Below, one piece after another: positions 1 to 5,476 of a stretch of DNA of 11,973 nt. The stretch is taken from positions 1 to 11,973 of the forward strand of contig JBARPC010000035.1 of NCBI GenBank assembly GCA_049642725.1. Reading direction: 5' to 3'. The first letter of the stretch is position 1. Every line of letters starts with the position of its first letter. Under the pieces are notes generated by a model. That model made no database searches. It saw only the letters and a program-made list of their open reading frames with translations, and was not told where the DNA came from. This DNA is from JAGLYZ01 sp049642725. Its GTDB lineage: Bacteria; Patescibacteriota; Minisyncoccia; Minisyncoccales; JAGMDC01. A program made the translations under genes and the position numbers.

Positions 1-2317
1 CAGAAATAGCCATTCTTTTGGTATCAGGACCTCCGTTTAAGCTAAGAGTTACAATTCTGTCATTTGTATATTCCTCACCTTGAACTTGCCCTGAGCTTGT
101 CGAAGGGTTGATTAAAACCTTGAATTCACCTTGAGGATTTTGAGGAGAAGGAGAAGGCGGAGCAGGCGGGTTATACGCTCCTGACGGCAAGCCTCCGCCG
201 GAGGGCGCAGGTTCATCATCATCGCTATTAGTCAATGCCACATCAGAAGGATTGATAACATTGTAATTACTATCTGTGCTGGAAGCCGTGTCAGTAACAA
301 TGGTGTAGCCAATATCGCCGTCATCTACAGAGTCGTTCACTCCGGTAACAGTCACTGTCTGCTGGGTGCTCCAGTTAACAGAGGTGAAAGTCAAAGAAGA
401 AGGGCTGACAGTTCCTTCGCCGGTGTCTGAACTGGATAAATCAATGCTCACATCAGCGGCTGGCTCGCTATCCAAAACAACTGTGAAAGTATCTGCGCCT
501 CCGGCTTCGGTGGTGGTTAAGCCGGAAATAGGATTGACAGTAATACCGGCAGTGTCGTTGTCAGTGATAGTGTATGTATGAACAGTATTAGTCCCTAAAC
601 TGGCATTAACAGGATTAGAAATAGTAACCTCAATGGTTTCATCTGATTCATCTATGTAATCATCAATAATATCAAAAGTTGCGTCAATGGCAGTGGTAGT
701 ATCGCCGGCAGTAATAGTGGCTGTGCCGCTTGCCAAAGTGTAATCTGTTCCACTGCCAGTGGCAGTGCCGTTGGTAACCGCGTAATCTACGGTAACATTT
801 TCGCCAAAAGCGGCTGACAAGGTTAGCTCTAATTGAGCCGGGGTTGATAATTCCGCTCCGCTGGAACTGGTTAAGGTGAATTGAATACTTGGTAGCGCTG
901 TTTCACCCCCCACAGTAGCACTTGGCTCAGGCGAGGCGTATTTGCGGTAAAAATAAGTGTCTGTCATCTGATGTATAGAATAAATTCCATTGGTTTTATC
1001 ATATCTTGTGCCATATAATTCAGTAGAGTCTTCTGACTGACCATAAGAATTTTCACCCCAGCAGGTAATGTTTCCGTTGTTTAGAAGGGCGCAGGTATGC
1101 ACGTCTACCGCGGCAACTCCCACTGCATCGCCCGAGGTATAGTCTGCTGCCTGACCCCACTCATTCCAACCCCAGCAGTCGATGTTTCCGTTGTTTAGAA
1201 GGGCGCAGGTATGCGCCTGTCCCAGAGCAACTCCCACTGCATCGCCCGAGGTATAGTCTGCTGACTCACCATCACTATTACTACCCCAGCAGGTGATGTT
1301 TCCATTGTTTAACAGGGCGCAGGTGTGACAGTATCCTGCAGCAACTCCCACTGCATCGCCCGAGGTATAGTTTTCTGCCTGACCAGAAGAATTATAACCC
1401 CAGCAGTCGATGTTTCCGTTGTTTAGAAGGGCGCAGTTATGCTCTCCTCCCGCGGCAACTCCCACTGCATCGCCCGAGGTATAGTTTTCTGACTGACCAT
1501 CACCATTATAACCCCAGCAGTCGATGTTTCCGTTGTTTAGAAGGGCGCAGGTATGGTATCCTCCTGTAGCAACTCCCACTGCATCGCCCGAGGTATAGTC
1601 TGCTGCCTGACCAGAAGAATTATAACCCCAGCAGTCGATGTTTCCGTTGTTTAGAAGGGCGCAGGTATGCCACCACCCTGCAGCAACTCCCACTGCATCA
1701 CCCGAGGTATAGTCTTCTGACTGACCATCACTATTATCACCCCAGCAGGTGATGTTTCCGTTGTTTAACAGGGCGCAGGTATGGCCCACCCCTCCTAAAC
1801 TACTTACTCCTCCGATTGGCCCGTCAAATTTTAAATCAAAGAGCATAAAGGTATTCGTTCCATTTGAGGCAGAACTCGCAGAAGGGTTGCCGTAGTACAT
1901 ATAAATTATCTTACTGCTGTTTGCGTCTATAGCGTCAGGCACTTCTACCCAAACCTCACTGTCTCCTTCATTATCCCAGCTCTCAATCCAATAATCTATT
2001 GGGCTGGTGCCATTTGTATTGGTAAAGAATATATCCGAGCCATCAGCATTAACATTGGTATAAGGATTGCCCATATCATCGGTGGTGAGGGTAACTAAAA
2101 CCTGATAATCCGCTGGCGTAGCTGCTGCCGGGTCTGTAATAACCGTAATTTCCCTGCGATAACCCCAGTTAGAATTATACCAATCAGCCGCCTGAACTTC
2201 TTGGATCGGAAATAAAAACAAACTGCCAACCAATTCCAAAAGCATTATTAAAATCAGCAAAGCGCTGAACACTCTTTGAGACTGACTTCCATAAAGATGG
2301 CTGTTGACGTCCGACAT
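1..2317 (-). CDS. Secreted DUF2341 / RCC1-repeat / Calx-beta surface protein (3' end outside window)
   Basis: Reading from ATG at 2317, the frame stays open for 772 codons to the left edge, so the C-terminus is missing. Residues 18-36 are a hydrophobic signal segment, with a likely cleavage after VQA (41-43). Residues 45-160 resemble DUF2341 (WYNSNWGYRREI, then YYGNPSASSASNGT). Residues 179-431 hold seven RCC1-like repeats of exactly 38 residues (HTCALLNNGNI-D/T-CWG), each with two cysteines that could form a disulfide. YRKYASPEPSATVGGE (457-472) looks like the usual end of the DUF2341 module, so the blades seem to sit inside it. Two Calx-beta-like domains follow (about 474-587 and 588-697), then a Pro/Ser linker (703-730) and the start of an 'EYTNDRIVTLSLN' beta domain (731 on). 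Seven blades fit a closed beta-propeller. Probable role: cell-surface binding or adhesion (inference). A strong GGGAGGTG SD supports the start. No enzyme motif is seen. Confidence 0.9.
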   Translation of the reverse strand, partial: MSDVNSHLYGSQSQRVFSALLILIMLLELVGSLFLFPIQEVQAADWYNSNWGYRREITVITDPAAATPADYQVLVTLTTDDMGNPYTNVNADGSDIFFTNTNGTSPIDYWIESWDNEGDSEVWVEVPDAIDANSSKIIYMYYGNPSASSASNGTNTFMLFDLKFDGPIGGVSSLGGVGHTCALLNNGNITCWGDNSDGQSEDYTSGDAVGVAAGWWHTCALLNNGNIDCWGYNSSGQAADYTSGDAVGVATGGYHTCALLNNGNIDCWGYNGDGQSENYTSGDAVGVAAGGEHNCALLNNGNIDCWGYNSSGQAENYTSGDAVGVAAGYCHTCALLNNGNITCWGSNSDGESADYTSGDAVGVALGQAHTCALLNNGNIDCWGWNEWGQAADYTSGDAVGVAAVDVHTCALLNNGNITCWGENSYGQSEDSTELYGTRYDKTNGIYSIHQMTDTYFYRKYASPEPSATVGGETALPSIQFTLTSSSGAELSTPAQLELTLSAAFGENVTVDYAVTNGTATGSGTDYTLASGTATITAGDTTTAIDATFDIIDDYIDESDETIEVTISNPVNASLGTNTVHTYTITDNDTAGITVNPISGLTTTEAGGADTFTVVLDSEPAADVSIDLSSSDTGEGTVSPSSLTFTSVNWSTQQTVTVTGVNDSVDDGDIGYTIVTDTASSTDSNYNVINPSDVALTNSDDDEPAPSGGGLPSGAYNPPAPPSPSPQNPQGEFKVLINPSTSSGQVQGEEYTNDRIVTLSLNGGPDTKRMAIS
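80..107 (-). repeat. In-frame 'PSTSSGQ' dispersed coding repeat
   Basis: The core CCCTGAGCTTGTCGAAGGG (89-107, plus strand) is an imperfect palindrome. Read on the minus strand it encodes PSTSSGQVQ (residues 738-746), placed between IN and GEEYTND of a beta domain that in relatives I recall usually reads 'INNGxEYTN'. The same TTCGACAAGCTCAGG word is, from memory, a widespread dispersed element in environmental bacterial genomes. It looks like a short insertion that kept the frame (9 codons). Confidence 0.7.
1025..1783 (-). repeat. Seven tandem 114-bp repeats encoding RCC1-like propeller blades
   Basis: The motif tttcc(g/a)ttgttta starts at 1071, 1185, 1299, 1413, 1527, 1641 and 1755, a perfect 114-bp period (38 codons). 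Copies are highly similar in DNA as well as protein. Variation is concentrated in the residues between the conserved GVA and HTC and just after CWG. The near-identity suggests recent expansion or gene conversion; the exact repeat number could be affected by assembly. Confidence 0.93.
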
Positions 2318-2320
2318 CAA

Positions 2321-2328
2321 CACCTCCC
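2321..2328 (-). promoter_or_regulatory. Strong Shine-Dalgarno of the RCC1/DUF2341 gene
   Basis: GGGAGGTG ends three bases before the ATG at 2317 (GGAGG to ATG spacing 5). It fixes the start and stands out because most genes in this window have no recognisable SD. Confidence 0.8.
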
Positions 2329-2515
2329 TTTTTCTACGTTGGATTTTAGATGGAGGAATAATGTCGTAGATAAGCATAGAGTTTTAAGTTGGATTTTTAA
2401 TTACTTTTTCTGTCAAAAATCCGGCAATTTGTAAATTGGAATATAAAAAAACACTATGCAAAGATAGCGCTTTTATACGAAACTTTTATAAAATTCAAAA
2501 CACGGCGAGCGCGAA

Positions 2516-2593
<78 letters not shown>

Positions 2594-2601
2594 CTTGTTT
2601 T

Positions 2602-2610
2602 ATTATAACA
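2602..2610 (-). promoter_or_regulatory. Extended -10 promoter (TGTTATAAT)
   Basis: The minus strand reads TGTTATAAT, a TGn extended -10. TTGACT lies 12 nt upstream, too close to be a proper -35, so activity would rest on the extended -10. A start point near 2595 would give a leaderless micro-ORF and/or a long leader for the RCC1 gene. Confidence 0.45.
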
Positions 2611-2712
2611 AAATTTCGGAGTCAAGGAAAAGACTACATCCCCGCACGCAGCTTGTTGAATTATATAACATTTTTCTAATCGTCCCCTCGCAAAAATTCG
2701 TTAAGTTTCAAT

Positions 2713-2786
2713 TGGTCGGGGTAGGCGGAGTTGAACCGCCGCTGTACCCACCCCGCGGGCACGGACTACCATTATCCTATACCCCG
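2713..2786 (-). tRNA. tRNA-Pro (anticodon GGG), CCA encoded
   Basis: The minus strand folds into a full cloverleaf: acceptor CGGGGTA/TACCCCG (7 of 7 pairs), D-stem GGAT/GTCC with GG in loop AATGGTA, anticodon stem TGCCC/GGGTA (one G-T pair), variable loop CAGC, T-stem GGCGG/CCGCC with loop TTCAACT, discriminator A and encoded CCA. The anticodon loop is GCGGGGT, giving GGG at 2752-2754. The C1-G72 pair and A73 are proline identity features, agreeing with the anticodon. Odd point: position 33 is C, where U is almost universal (E. coli tRNA-Pro(GGG) has loop ATGGGGT). It starts 11 nt after the rpmB stop and is probably co-transcribed with it. Confidence 0.9.
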
Positions 2787-2797
2787 TTTCAAAATAA

Positions 2798-3019
2798 TTA
2801 TTTTAGTTTGGAGAGAGTTTTGATGCACTTGGTGCAGGCAAGGATTCTTTTGCCAACGAATTTTTTGAAAGCTTTTCTTTCTGTATCCATAGGAACTCTA
2901 ACCCATTGGAGATTCGGGTATTTTCTTTTTTTTGGACTAGGATTATACTTGCCGCGAAGCTTGTTTAATTTCCTAGCCATTATTCCTTTTTTTTCGCATA
3001 TTGCGCACTGCTTAGCCAT
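2798..3019 (-). CDS. rpmB: 50S ribosomal protein bL28
   Basis: This 73-residue protein begins MAKQCAICEKKG and has the L28 core (ARKLNKLRGKYNPSPKKRKYPNLQW). Cys pairs C5-x2-C8 and C62-x2-C65 make a four-cysteine zinc ribbon, as in the zinc-binding form of bL28. It is a structural protein of the large ribosomal subunit. There is no SD; the promoter -10 TAATAT ends 8 nt before the ATG, so the message is probably leaderless. tRNA-Pro follows 11 nt after the stop in the same direction. The M50 protease gene is divergent. Confidence 0.95.
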   Translation of the reverse strand: MAKQCAICEKKGIMARKLNKLRGKYNPSPKKRKYPNLQWVRVPMDTERKAFKKFVGKRILACTKCIKTLSKLK

Positions 3020-3027
3020 CGTATTTT

Positions 3028-3056
3028 ATATTAGTATCTTTTTATAAATTTGGCAA
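3028..3056 (-). promoter_or_regulatory. rpmB promoter, TTGCCA-N17-TAATAT
   Basis: On the minus strand TTGCCA (3056-3051) and TAATAT (3033-3028) have an ideal 17-nt spacer. The predicted start near 3021 leaves a leader of only 1-3 nt before the rpmB ATG at 3019. Its -35 box overlaps that of the divergent promoter. Confidence 0.7.
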
Positions 3057-3078
3057 GAGTTATTTTATTTGTTATAAT
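3050..3078 (+). promoter_or_regulatory. M50 protease promoter, TTGGCA-N17-TATAAT
   Basis: TTGGCA (3050-3055) and a perfect TATAAT (3073-3078) with a 17-nt spacer. The near-palindromic TTGGCAA serves as -35 for both this promoter and rpmB, so polymerase should not occupy both at once. The predicted leader is about 20 nt with only a weak GGA before the ATG. Confidence 0.7.
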
Positions 3079-3105
3079 GTAAATTACATTTGAGTATTAA
3101 CGGAT

Positions 3106-3747
3106 ATGGACCCTTTAACTTTAATTTTAATAATCATAATTTTTCTTTTTTCTGTAGTAGTCCATGAAGTAGCTCATGGGACTATAGCTAATTTTTTAGG
3201 AGATCCGACGGCTAAATATGCAGGTCGGCTTACTTTGAATCCTTTAAAGCACTTAGATTTTTTTGGTTCTATTGTTGTGCCAGGCATCTTAGTCCTTACA
3301 AGCATAGCTGTAGGAGGCGGAATTATTTTTGGTTGGGCAAAACCAGTTCCAATTAATCCTTATAATTTTAGGGATCAAAGGTATGGTTCAGCCAAAGTAG
3401 CTGTTGCCGGCCCAGCAGCTAATATTTTTCTTGCTTTAATTTTTGGTTTGTTGATAAGGTTTCTACCATTTGGAACAGATTTATTTTCCCAAAATTTGAT
3501 TTTTATCTTTGGATTTATTGTATGGATAAATTTACTTTTAGCAGTATTTAATCTTTTACCCATTCCACCATTAGACGGTTCCCATATCCTTTTTACTTTT
3601 TTACCCCAGAGTATGGATAATCTAAAGATATTTTTAACTCAATACGGTTTATTTGTTTTACTCTTTTTTATTTTCTTTTTATTTCAATTTATTATTCCAA
3701 TAATTAATGGTTTATTCACTTTAATCGTCGGTATTCCATTTTTTTAA
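3106..3747 (+). CDS. Site-2 protease-like intramembrane metalloprotease (peptidase M50)
   Basis: This 213-residue polytopic membrane protein has the three M50 signatures. HEVAH at 20-24, within the first membrane segment, supplies two zinc-ligand histidines and the catalytic Glu. GPAAN is at 102-106. NLLPIPPLDG at 149-158 supplies the third ligand, Asp157. There is no PDZ domain, unlike RseP, so it belongs with the compact membrane-only group seen in many bacteria and archaea. Such enzymes cut transmembrane segments of membrane or signalling proteins; the substrate here is unknown. The final 50 residues are very rich in Phe and Ile, probably one or two more membrane helices. It has its own promoter and is divergent from rpmB. 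No terminator is seen between it and the PaaX-like gene. Confidence 0.93.
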   Translation: MDPLTLILIIIIFLFSVVVHEVAHGTIANFLGDPTAKYAGRLTLNPLKHLDFFGSIVVPGILVLTSIAVGGGIIFGWAKPVPINPYNFRDQRYGSAKVAVAGPAANIFLALIFGLLIRFLPFGTDLFSQNLIFIFGFIVWINLLLAVFNLLPIPPLDGSHILFTFLPQSMDNLKIFLTQYGLFVLLFFIFFLFQFIIPIINGLFTLIVGIPFF

Positions 3748-3755
3748 TTGACATT

Positions 3756-3785
3756 TTAGATTTACATCTCATTATCTAATATAAT
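3756..3785 (+). promoter_or_regulatory. Putative promoter of the PaaX-like gene (TTAGAT-N18-TATAAT)
   Basis: A perfect TATAAT (3780-3785) lies four bases before the 32-bp palindrome; the best -35 at suitable distance is a weak TTAGAT (3756-3761). A TTGACA at 3748-3753 is 26 nt away, too far for a normal spacer. Transcription would start near 3791, inside the palindrome, so a bound repressor should block initiation. Confidence 0.5.
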
Positions 3786-3788
3786 ATG

Positions 3789-3820
3789 TAACAAAATAAA
3801 ACGATCGTTCTATCTTGTTA
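3789..3820. promoter_or_regulatory. 32-bp palindromic operator, copy 1
   Basis: The layout is TAACAA-N5-AACGATCGTT-N5-TTGTTA. The outer hexamers are exact reverse complements and the central 10 bp are perfectly palindromic, giving symmetry at 28 of 32 positions. It covers the predicted start site of the PaaX-like gene and ends 9 nt before its ATG. A second copy lies exactly 700 bp downstream. Confidence 0.75.
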
Positions 3821-3829
3821 TTATTAAAA

Positions 3830-4447
3830 ATGACAAAAAATTCTGAGTATATTTTTCAAAGAAAAAAAGTAAATTTTACCAAAAGACTTTTTGCAAATGG
3901 ATTGAATATCTCAACTTTTATATTGTTTACTATAAAAAATTCTAAAGAAACTTTTTCTCAAGTTTTTTTAGCTGGGCTTCCAGATAGTTATCCTGGTTTT
4001 AAACTTTTAAAAAGTATGTTTGGATATAATTCTAAAAAAGGATTTAAAAAACATAGTATCAGGGCGAATATTTCTCGACTTAAAAAACATGGGCTTATAA
4101 AAGAAGATAGAAACAAAGAATTTTGTTTGACCATTACGGGAAAAGAGTTAATTAGTTATATTGAAAATAGACATTCTGTTTTTGAAAAACCTTGGGATAA
4201 AAAAATAAGAATGGTTATTTTTGATATTCCAGAAAAAGAAAAACGTTTAAGGCAATGGTTTCGCGCAGAATTAGGGTTATTGGCATTTAAACAGCTTCAA
4301 AAAAGCGTTTATATCGGCAAATATCCATTTCCAAACGATCTTTATCAAAATTTAATTAAAAATAATCTTTTTAATAGTGTCCACATTTTTACTATAAACG
4401 AAGCTGATAAACAAAAGAAACTGATTCAATTATTAGAGAAAGAATAA
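3830..4447 (+). CDS. PaaX-like transcriptional regulator with Cas2-like C-terminal domain
   Basis: From the ATG at 3830 this is 205 residues. The N-terminal half (about 15-110) looks like a winged helix (HSIRANISRLKKHGLIK, then FCLTITGKELI). The C-terminal half (about 118-205) is a Cas2/PaaX-type ferredoxin-like domain: RMVIFDIPEKEKRLRQWF with Asp132 where Cas2 has its conserved Asp, then QLQKSVYIG. No CRISPR array or other cas gene is nearby, so a regulator of the PaaX class, common in CPR genomes, is the better reading than adaptation. A TTG at 3815 in the same frame would extend it by five residues but lies inside the operator and lacks an SD, so ATG is preferred. The palindrome over its own start site suggests autorepression, and the second copy suggests that the downstream orphan gene is a target. 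Confidence 0.8.
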   Translation: MTKNSEYIFQRKKVNFTKRLFANGLNISTFILFTIKNSKETFSQVFLAGLPDSYPGFKLLKSMFGYNSKKGFKKHSIRANISRLKKHGLIKEDRNKEFCLTITGKELISYIENRHSVFEKPWDKKIRMVIFDIPEKEKRLRQWFRAELGLLAFKQLQKSVYIGKYPFPNDLYQNLIKNNLFNSVHIFTINEADKQKKLIQLLEKE

Positions 4448-4488
4448 CTTCCTTAACTTATTGATAATTAACAAATACATTAATCTAG

Positions 4489-4520
4489 TAACAAAACAAA
4501 ACGATCGTATTAGTTTGTTA
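4489..4520. promoter_or_regulatory. 32-bp palindromic operator, copy 2
   Basis: TAACAA-N5-AACGATCGTA-N5-TTGTTA: same outer hexamers, ACGATCGT core and spacing as copy 1. The two N5 arms differ, so conservation falls on the symmetric half-sites, as expected for a dimer-binding site. It lies 11 bp upstream of the TTGACA of the next promoter. Confidence 0.75.
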
Positions 4521-4531
4521 TGGGTTTAATG

Positions 4532-4559
4532 TTGACAATAATAAAAAAATCTTTAAGAT
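4532..4559 (+). promoter_or_regulatory. Promoter of the orphan gene, TTGACA-N16-TAAGAT
   Basis: A consensus TTGACA (4532-4537) and TAAGAT (4554-4559), 16 nt apart. Predicted start near 4566, giving a leader of about 70 nt before the 72-codon gene. Operator copy 2 sits just upstream of the -35. Confidence 0.55.
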
Positions 4560-4578
4560 AGGGAATATCAGAGGAAGA

Positions 4579-4611
4579 ATGTTTGTTCATTTAAAATTCG
4601 GCTTCCGATGA
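4579..4611 (+). CDS. Possible 10-residue leader peptide MFVHLKFGFR
   Basis: ATG at 4579, preceded by AGAGGAAG (SD-like), opens a 10-codon frame ending in TGA, 26 nt before the start of the 72-residue gene. TCGG-CTT-CCGA at its end could form a small hairpin. It is placed where a translational-attenuation leader would be, but has no obvious stall motif or run of one amino acid. Real translation is uncertain. Confidence 0.35.
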   Translation: MFVHLKFGFR

Positions 4612-4637
4612 GAAAAAAGATTTAGGAGATAGAAAAA

Positions 4638-4856
4638 ATGTATTTAATGTTAGCGTTAGTTGCAAAAAAAGAAGGAGAAGAAACACCTGAGGCAGCCGTG
4701 TTTGATATTAATGATAAAGATATCCAGGAAGCAGGATACCCATGTAAATTTCTTTGCACGGGTAGCGTTCTAAGATGTCAAGTTTTTATAATGAACGAAG
4801 AACAGCCAATCAGGGTTGCCCTTGCTGCCGTTCGCATGGAGTGGATTAAATCATAA
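4638..4856 (+). CDS. Orphan 72-residue protein, probable target of the PaaX-like regulator
   Basis: No family is recognised. The start is supported by TTAGGAGAT with good spacing to ATG, one of the few clear SDs here. The N-terminus (MYLMLALVAKK) is mildly hydrophobic but too short for a firm membrane helix. A middle acidic stretch is followed by three cysteines (C36, C40, C47) and a likely beta-rich C-terminal half with a WIKS end. The Cys spacing C-x3-C-x6-C is not a standard zinc finger. It is a single-gene unit: own promoter, an operator copy upstream and an intrinsic terminator 17 nt after the stop. This context suggests an inducible small effector of the regulator; the molecular function is unknown. 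Confidence 0.75.
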   Translation: MYLMLALVAKKEGEETPEAAVFDINDKDIQEAGYPCKFLCTGSVLRCQVFIMNEEQPIRVALAAVRMEWIKS

Positions 4857-4872
4857 AAAATAAGCAAAGTAT

Positions 4873-4903
4873 AAGGGTATTATTTCTTACCCTTTCTTTT
4901 TTT
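4873..4903 (+). terminator. Rho-independent terminator
   Basis: Stem AAGGGTA (4873-4879) / TACCCTT (4888-4894), 8-nt loop, then TC and seven T. It closes the orphan gene unit. Its last T residues overlap the -35 of the next promoter. Confidence 0.85.
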
Positions 4904-4930
4904 GACTTTTATTTTAAGATTTGCTAAACT
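4902..4930 (+). promoter_or_regulatory. str operon promoter, cassette copy 1 (TTGACT-N17-TAAACT)
   Basis: TTGACT (4902-4907), a 17-nt spacer ending ATTTGC (TGC gives an extended -10), and TAAACT (4925-4930). The arrangement matches three other copies in the window (8107, 11274, 11928). The leader to rpsL is about 107 nt, the only long housekeeping leader here. Confidence 0.65.
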
Positions 4931-4941
4931 CTAAAATAGAG

Positions 4942-4967
4942 AATAATTGTAAAATATTCCAATTATT
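4942..4967 (+). other. Leader hairpin in the AT-rich rpsL 5' UTR
   Basis: AATAATTG (4942-4949) / CAATTATT (4960-4967) make an 8-bp stem with a 10-nt loop, followed by TTTATTTT, close to the predicted start of the str transcript. It could be an attenuator, or chance in AT-rich DNA. The same leader has a perfect 17-bp direct repeat (4966-4982 and 5000-5016) of low complexity. Confidence 0.3.
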
Positions 4968-5043
4968 TTTATTTTAAATTTTGTTCTGTTATTTTTAATT
5001 TTTTATTTTAAATTTTAAACTTAACTGAGCGAAGCGAAAGAAC

Positions 5044-5469
5044 GTGCCAACAATTCATCAACTAATAAAAAAGAAAAGAAAAACTACAAAAAAAGCCAAT
5101 AAAAGGCCGGCTTTGAGTTTTGGTTTCAATGTTTTAAAAAACAGGCCTGAAAAATATCCCTCTCCCTTTAAAAGAGGTGTCTGCCTTAAGGTTTTCACTG
5201 TCACCCCTAGGAAGCCGAATTCTGCTTTAAGAAAAGTAGCTCGCGTTCGGCTGAGCAATGGGTCGGAAGTTACCGCGTATATTCCTGGTATCGGCCATAA
5301 CCTGCAAGAGCATTCAGTGATTGTAATTAGAGGAGGAAGAGTTAAGGATTTGCCGGGAGTAAGATACCATGTTGTTAGAGGCGTTTTAGATACTGGCGGA
5401 GTTGAGGGAAGAAAACAAGGAAGAAGCAGATATGGAGCAAAAAAAGAAAAAGCCCAAACTTCTTCTTAA
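5044..5469 (+). CDS. rpsL: 30S ribosomal protein uS12
   Basis: This 141-residue protein has the uS12 signatures PNSALRKVARVRLSNG, EVTAYIPGIGHNLQEHSVI and RGGRVKDLPGVRYHVVRG. It sits at the decoding centre of the small subunit. The start is GTG, fixed by the conserved MPTIHQLIKK. Compared with the 124-residue E. coli protein it carries the insertion after about residue 20 that Bacillus-type uS12 also has, plus a Lys-rich tail. Arg56 (codon 5209-5211) occupies the E. coli Lys43 position in TPK-KPNSA, a classic streptomycin site; Asp102 is the usual methylthiolated Asp. The SD is weak (GAAAG within a GAGCGAAGCGAAAG word at 5028-5040). It is the first gene of the str operon; rpsG follows after 7 nt. 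Confidence 0.97.
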   Translation: MPTIHQLIKKKRKTTKKANKRPALSFGFNVLKNRPEKYPSPFKRGVCLKVFTVTPRKPNSALRKVARVRLSNGSEVTAYIPGIGHNLQEHSVIVIRGGRVKDLPGVRYHVVRGVLDTGGVEGRKQGRSRYGAKKEKAQTSS

Positions 5470-5476
5470 ATAAATT

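Noticed and set aside
366..581. 71-codon plus-strand ORF
   Set aside because: Shadow of the Calx-beta coding region on the minus strand, which has clear domain homology.
1025..1783. Regular 114-bp repeats as a possible CRISPR array
   Set aside because: The period is a multiple of three, the whole unit is coding and conserved, and there are no unique spacers.
2595..3047. 150-codon plus-strand ORF
   Set aside because: It is the antisense of tRNA-Pro and rpmB; the VGGVEPP...GLPLSYTP stretch is the reverse complement of the tRNA.
3815..3829. TTG start for the PaaX-like gene
   Set aside because: It lies within the 32-bp operator and has no SD; ATG 3830 is a better start.
4966..5016. 17-bp direct repeat in the rpsL leader
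   Set aside because: It consists only of A and T in an AT-rich leader, so chance or low complexity is enough to explain it.
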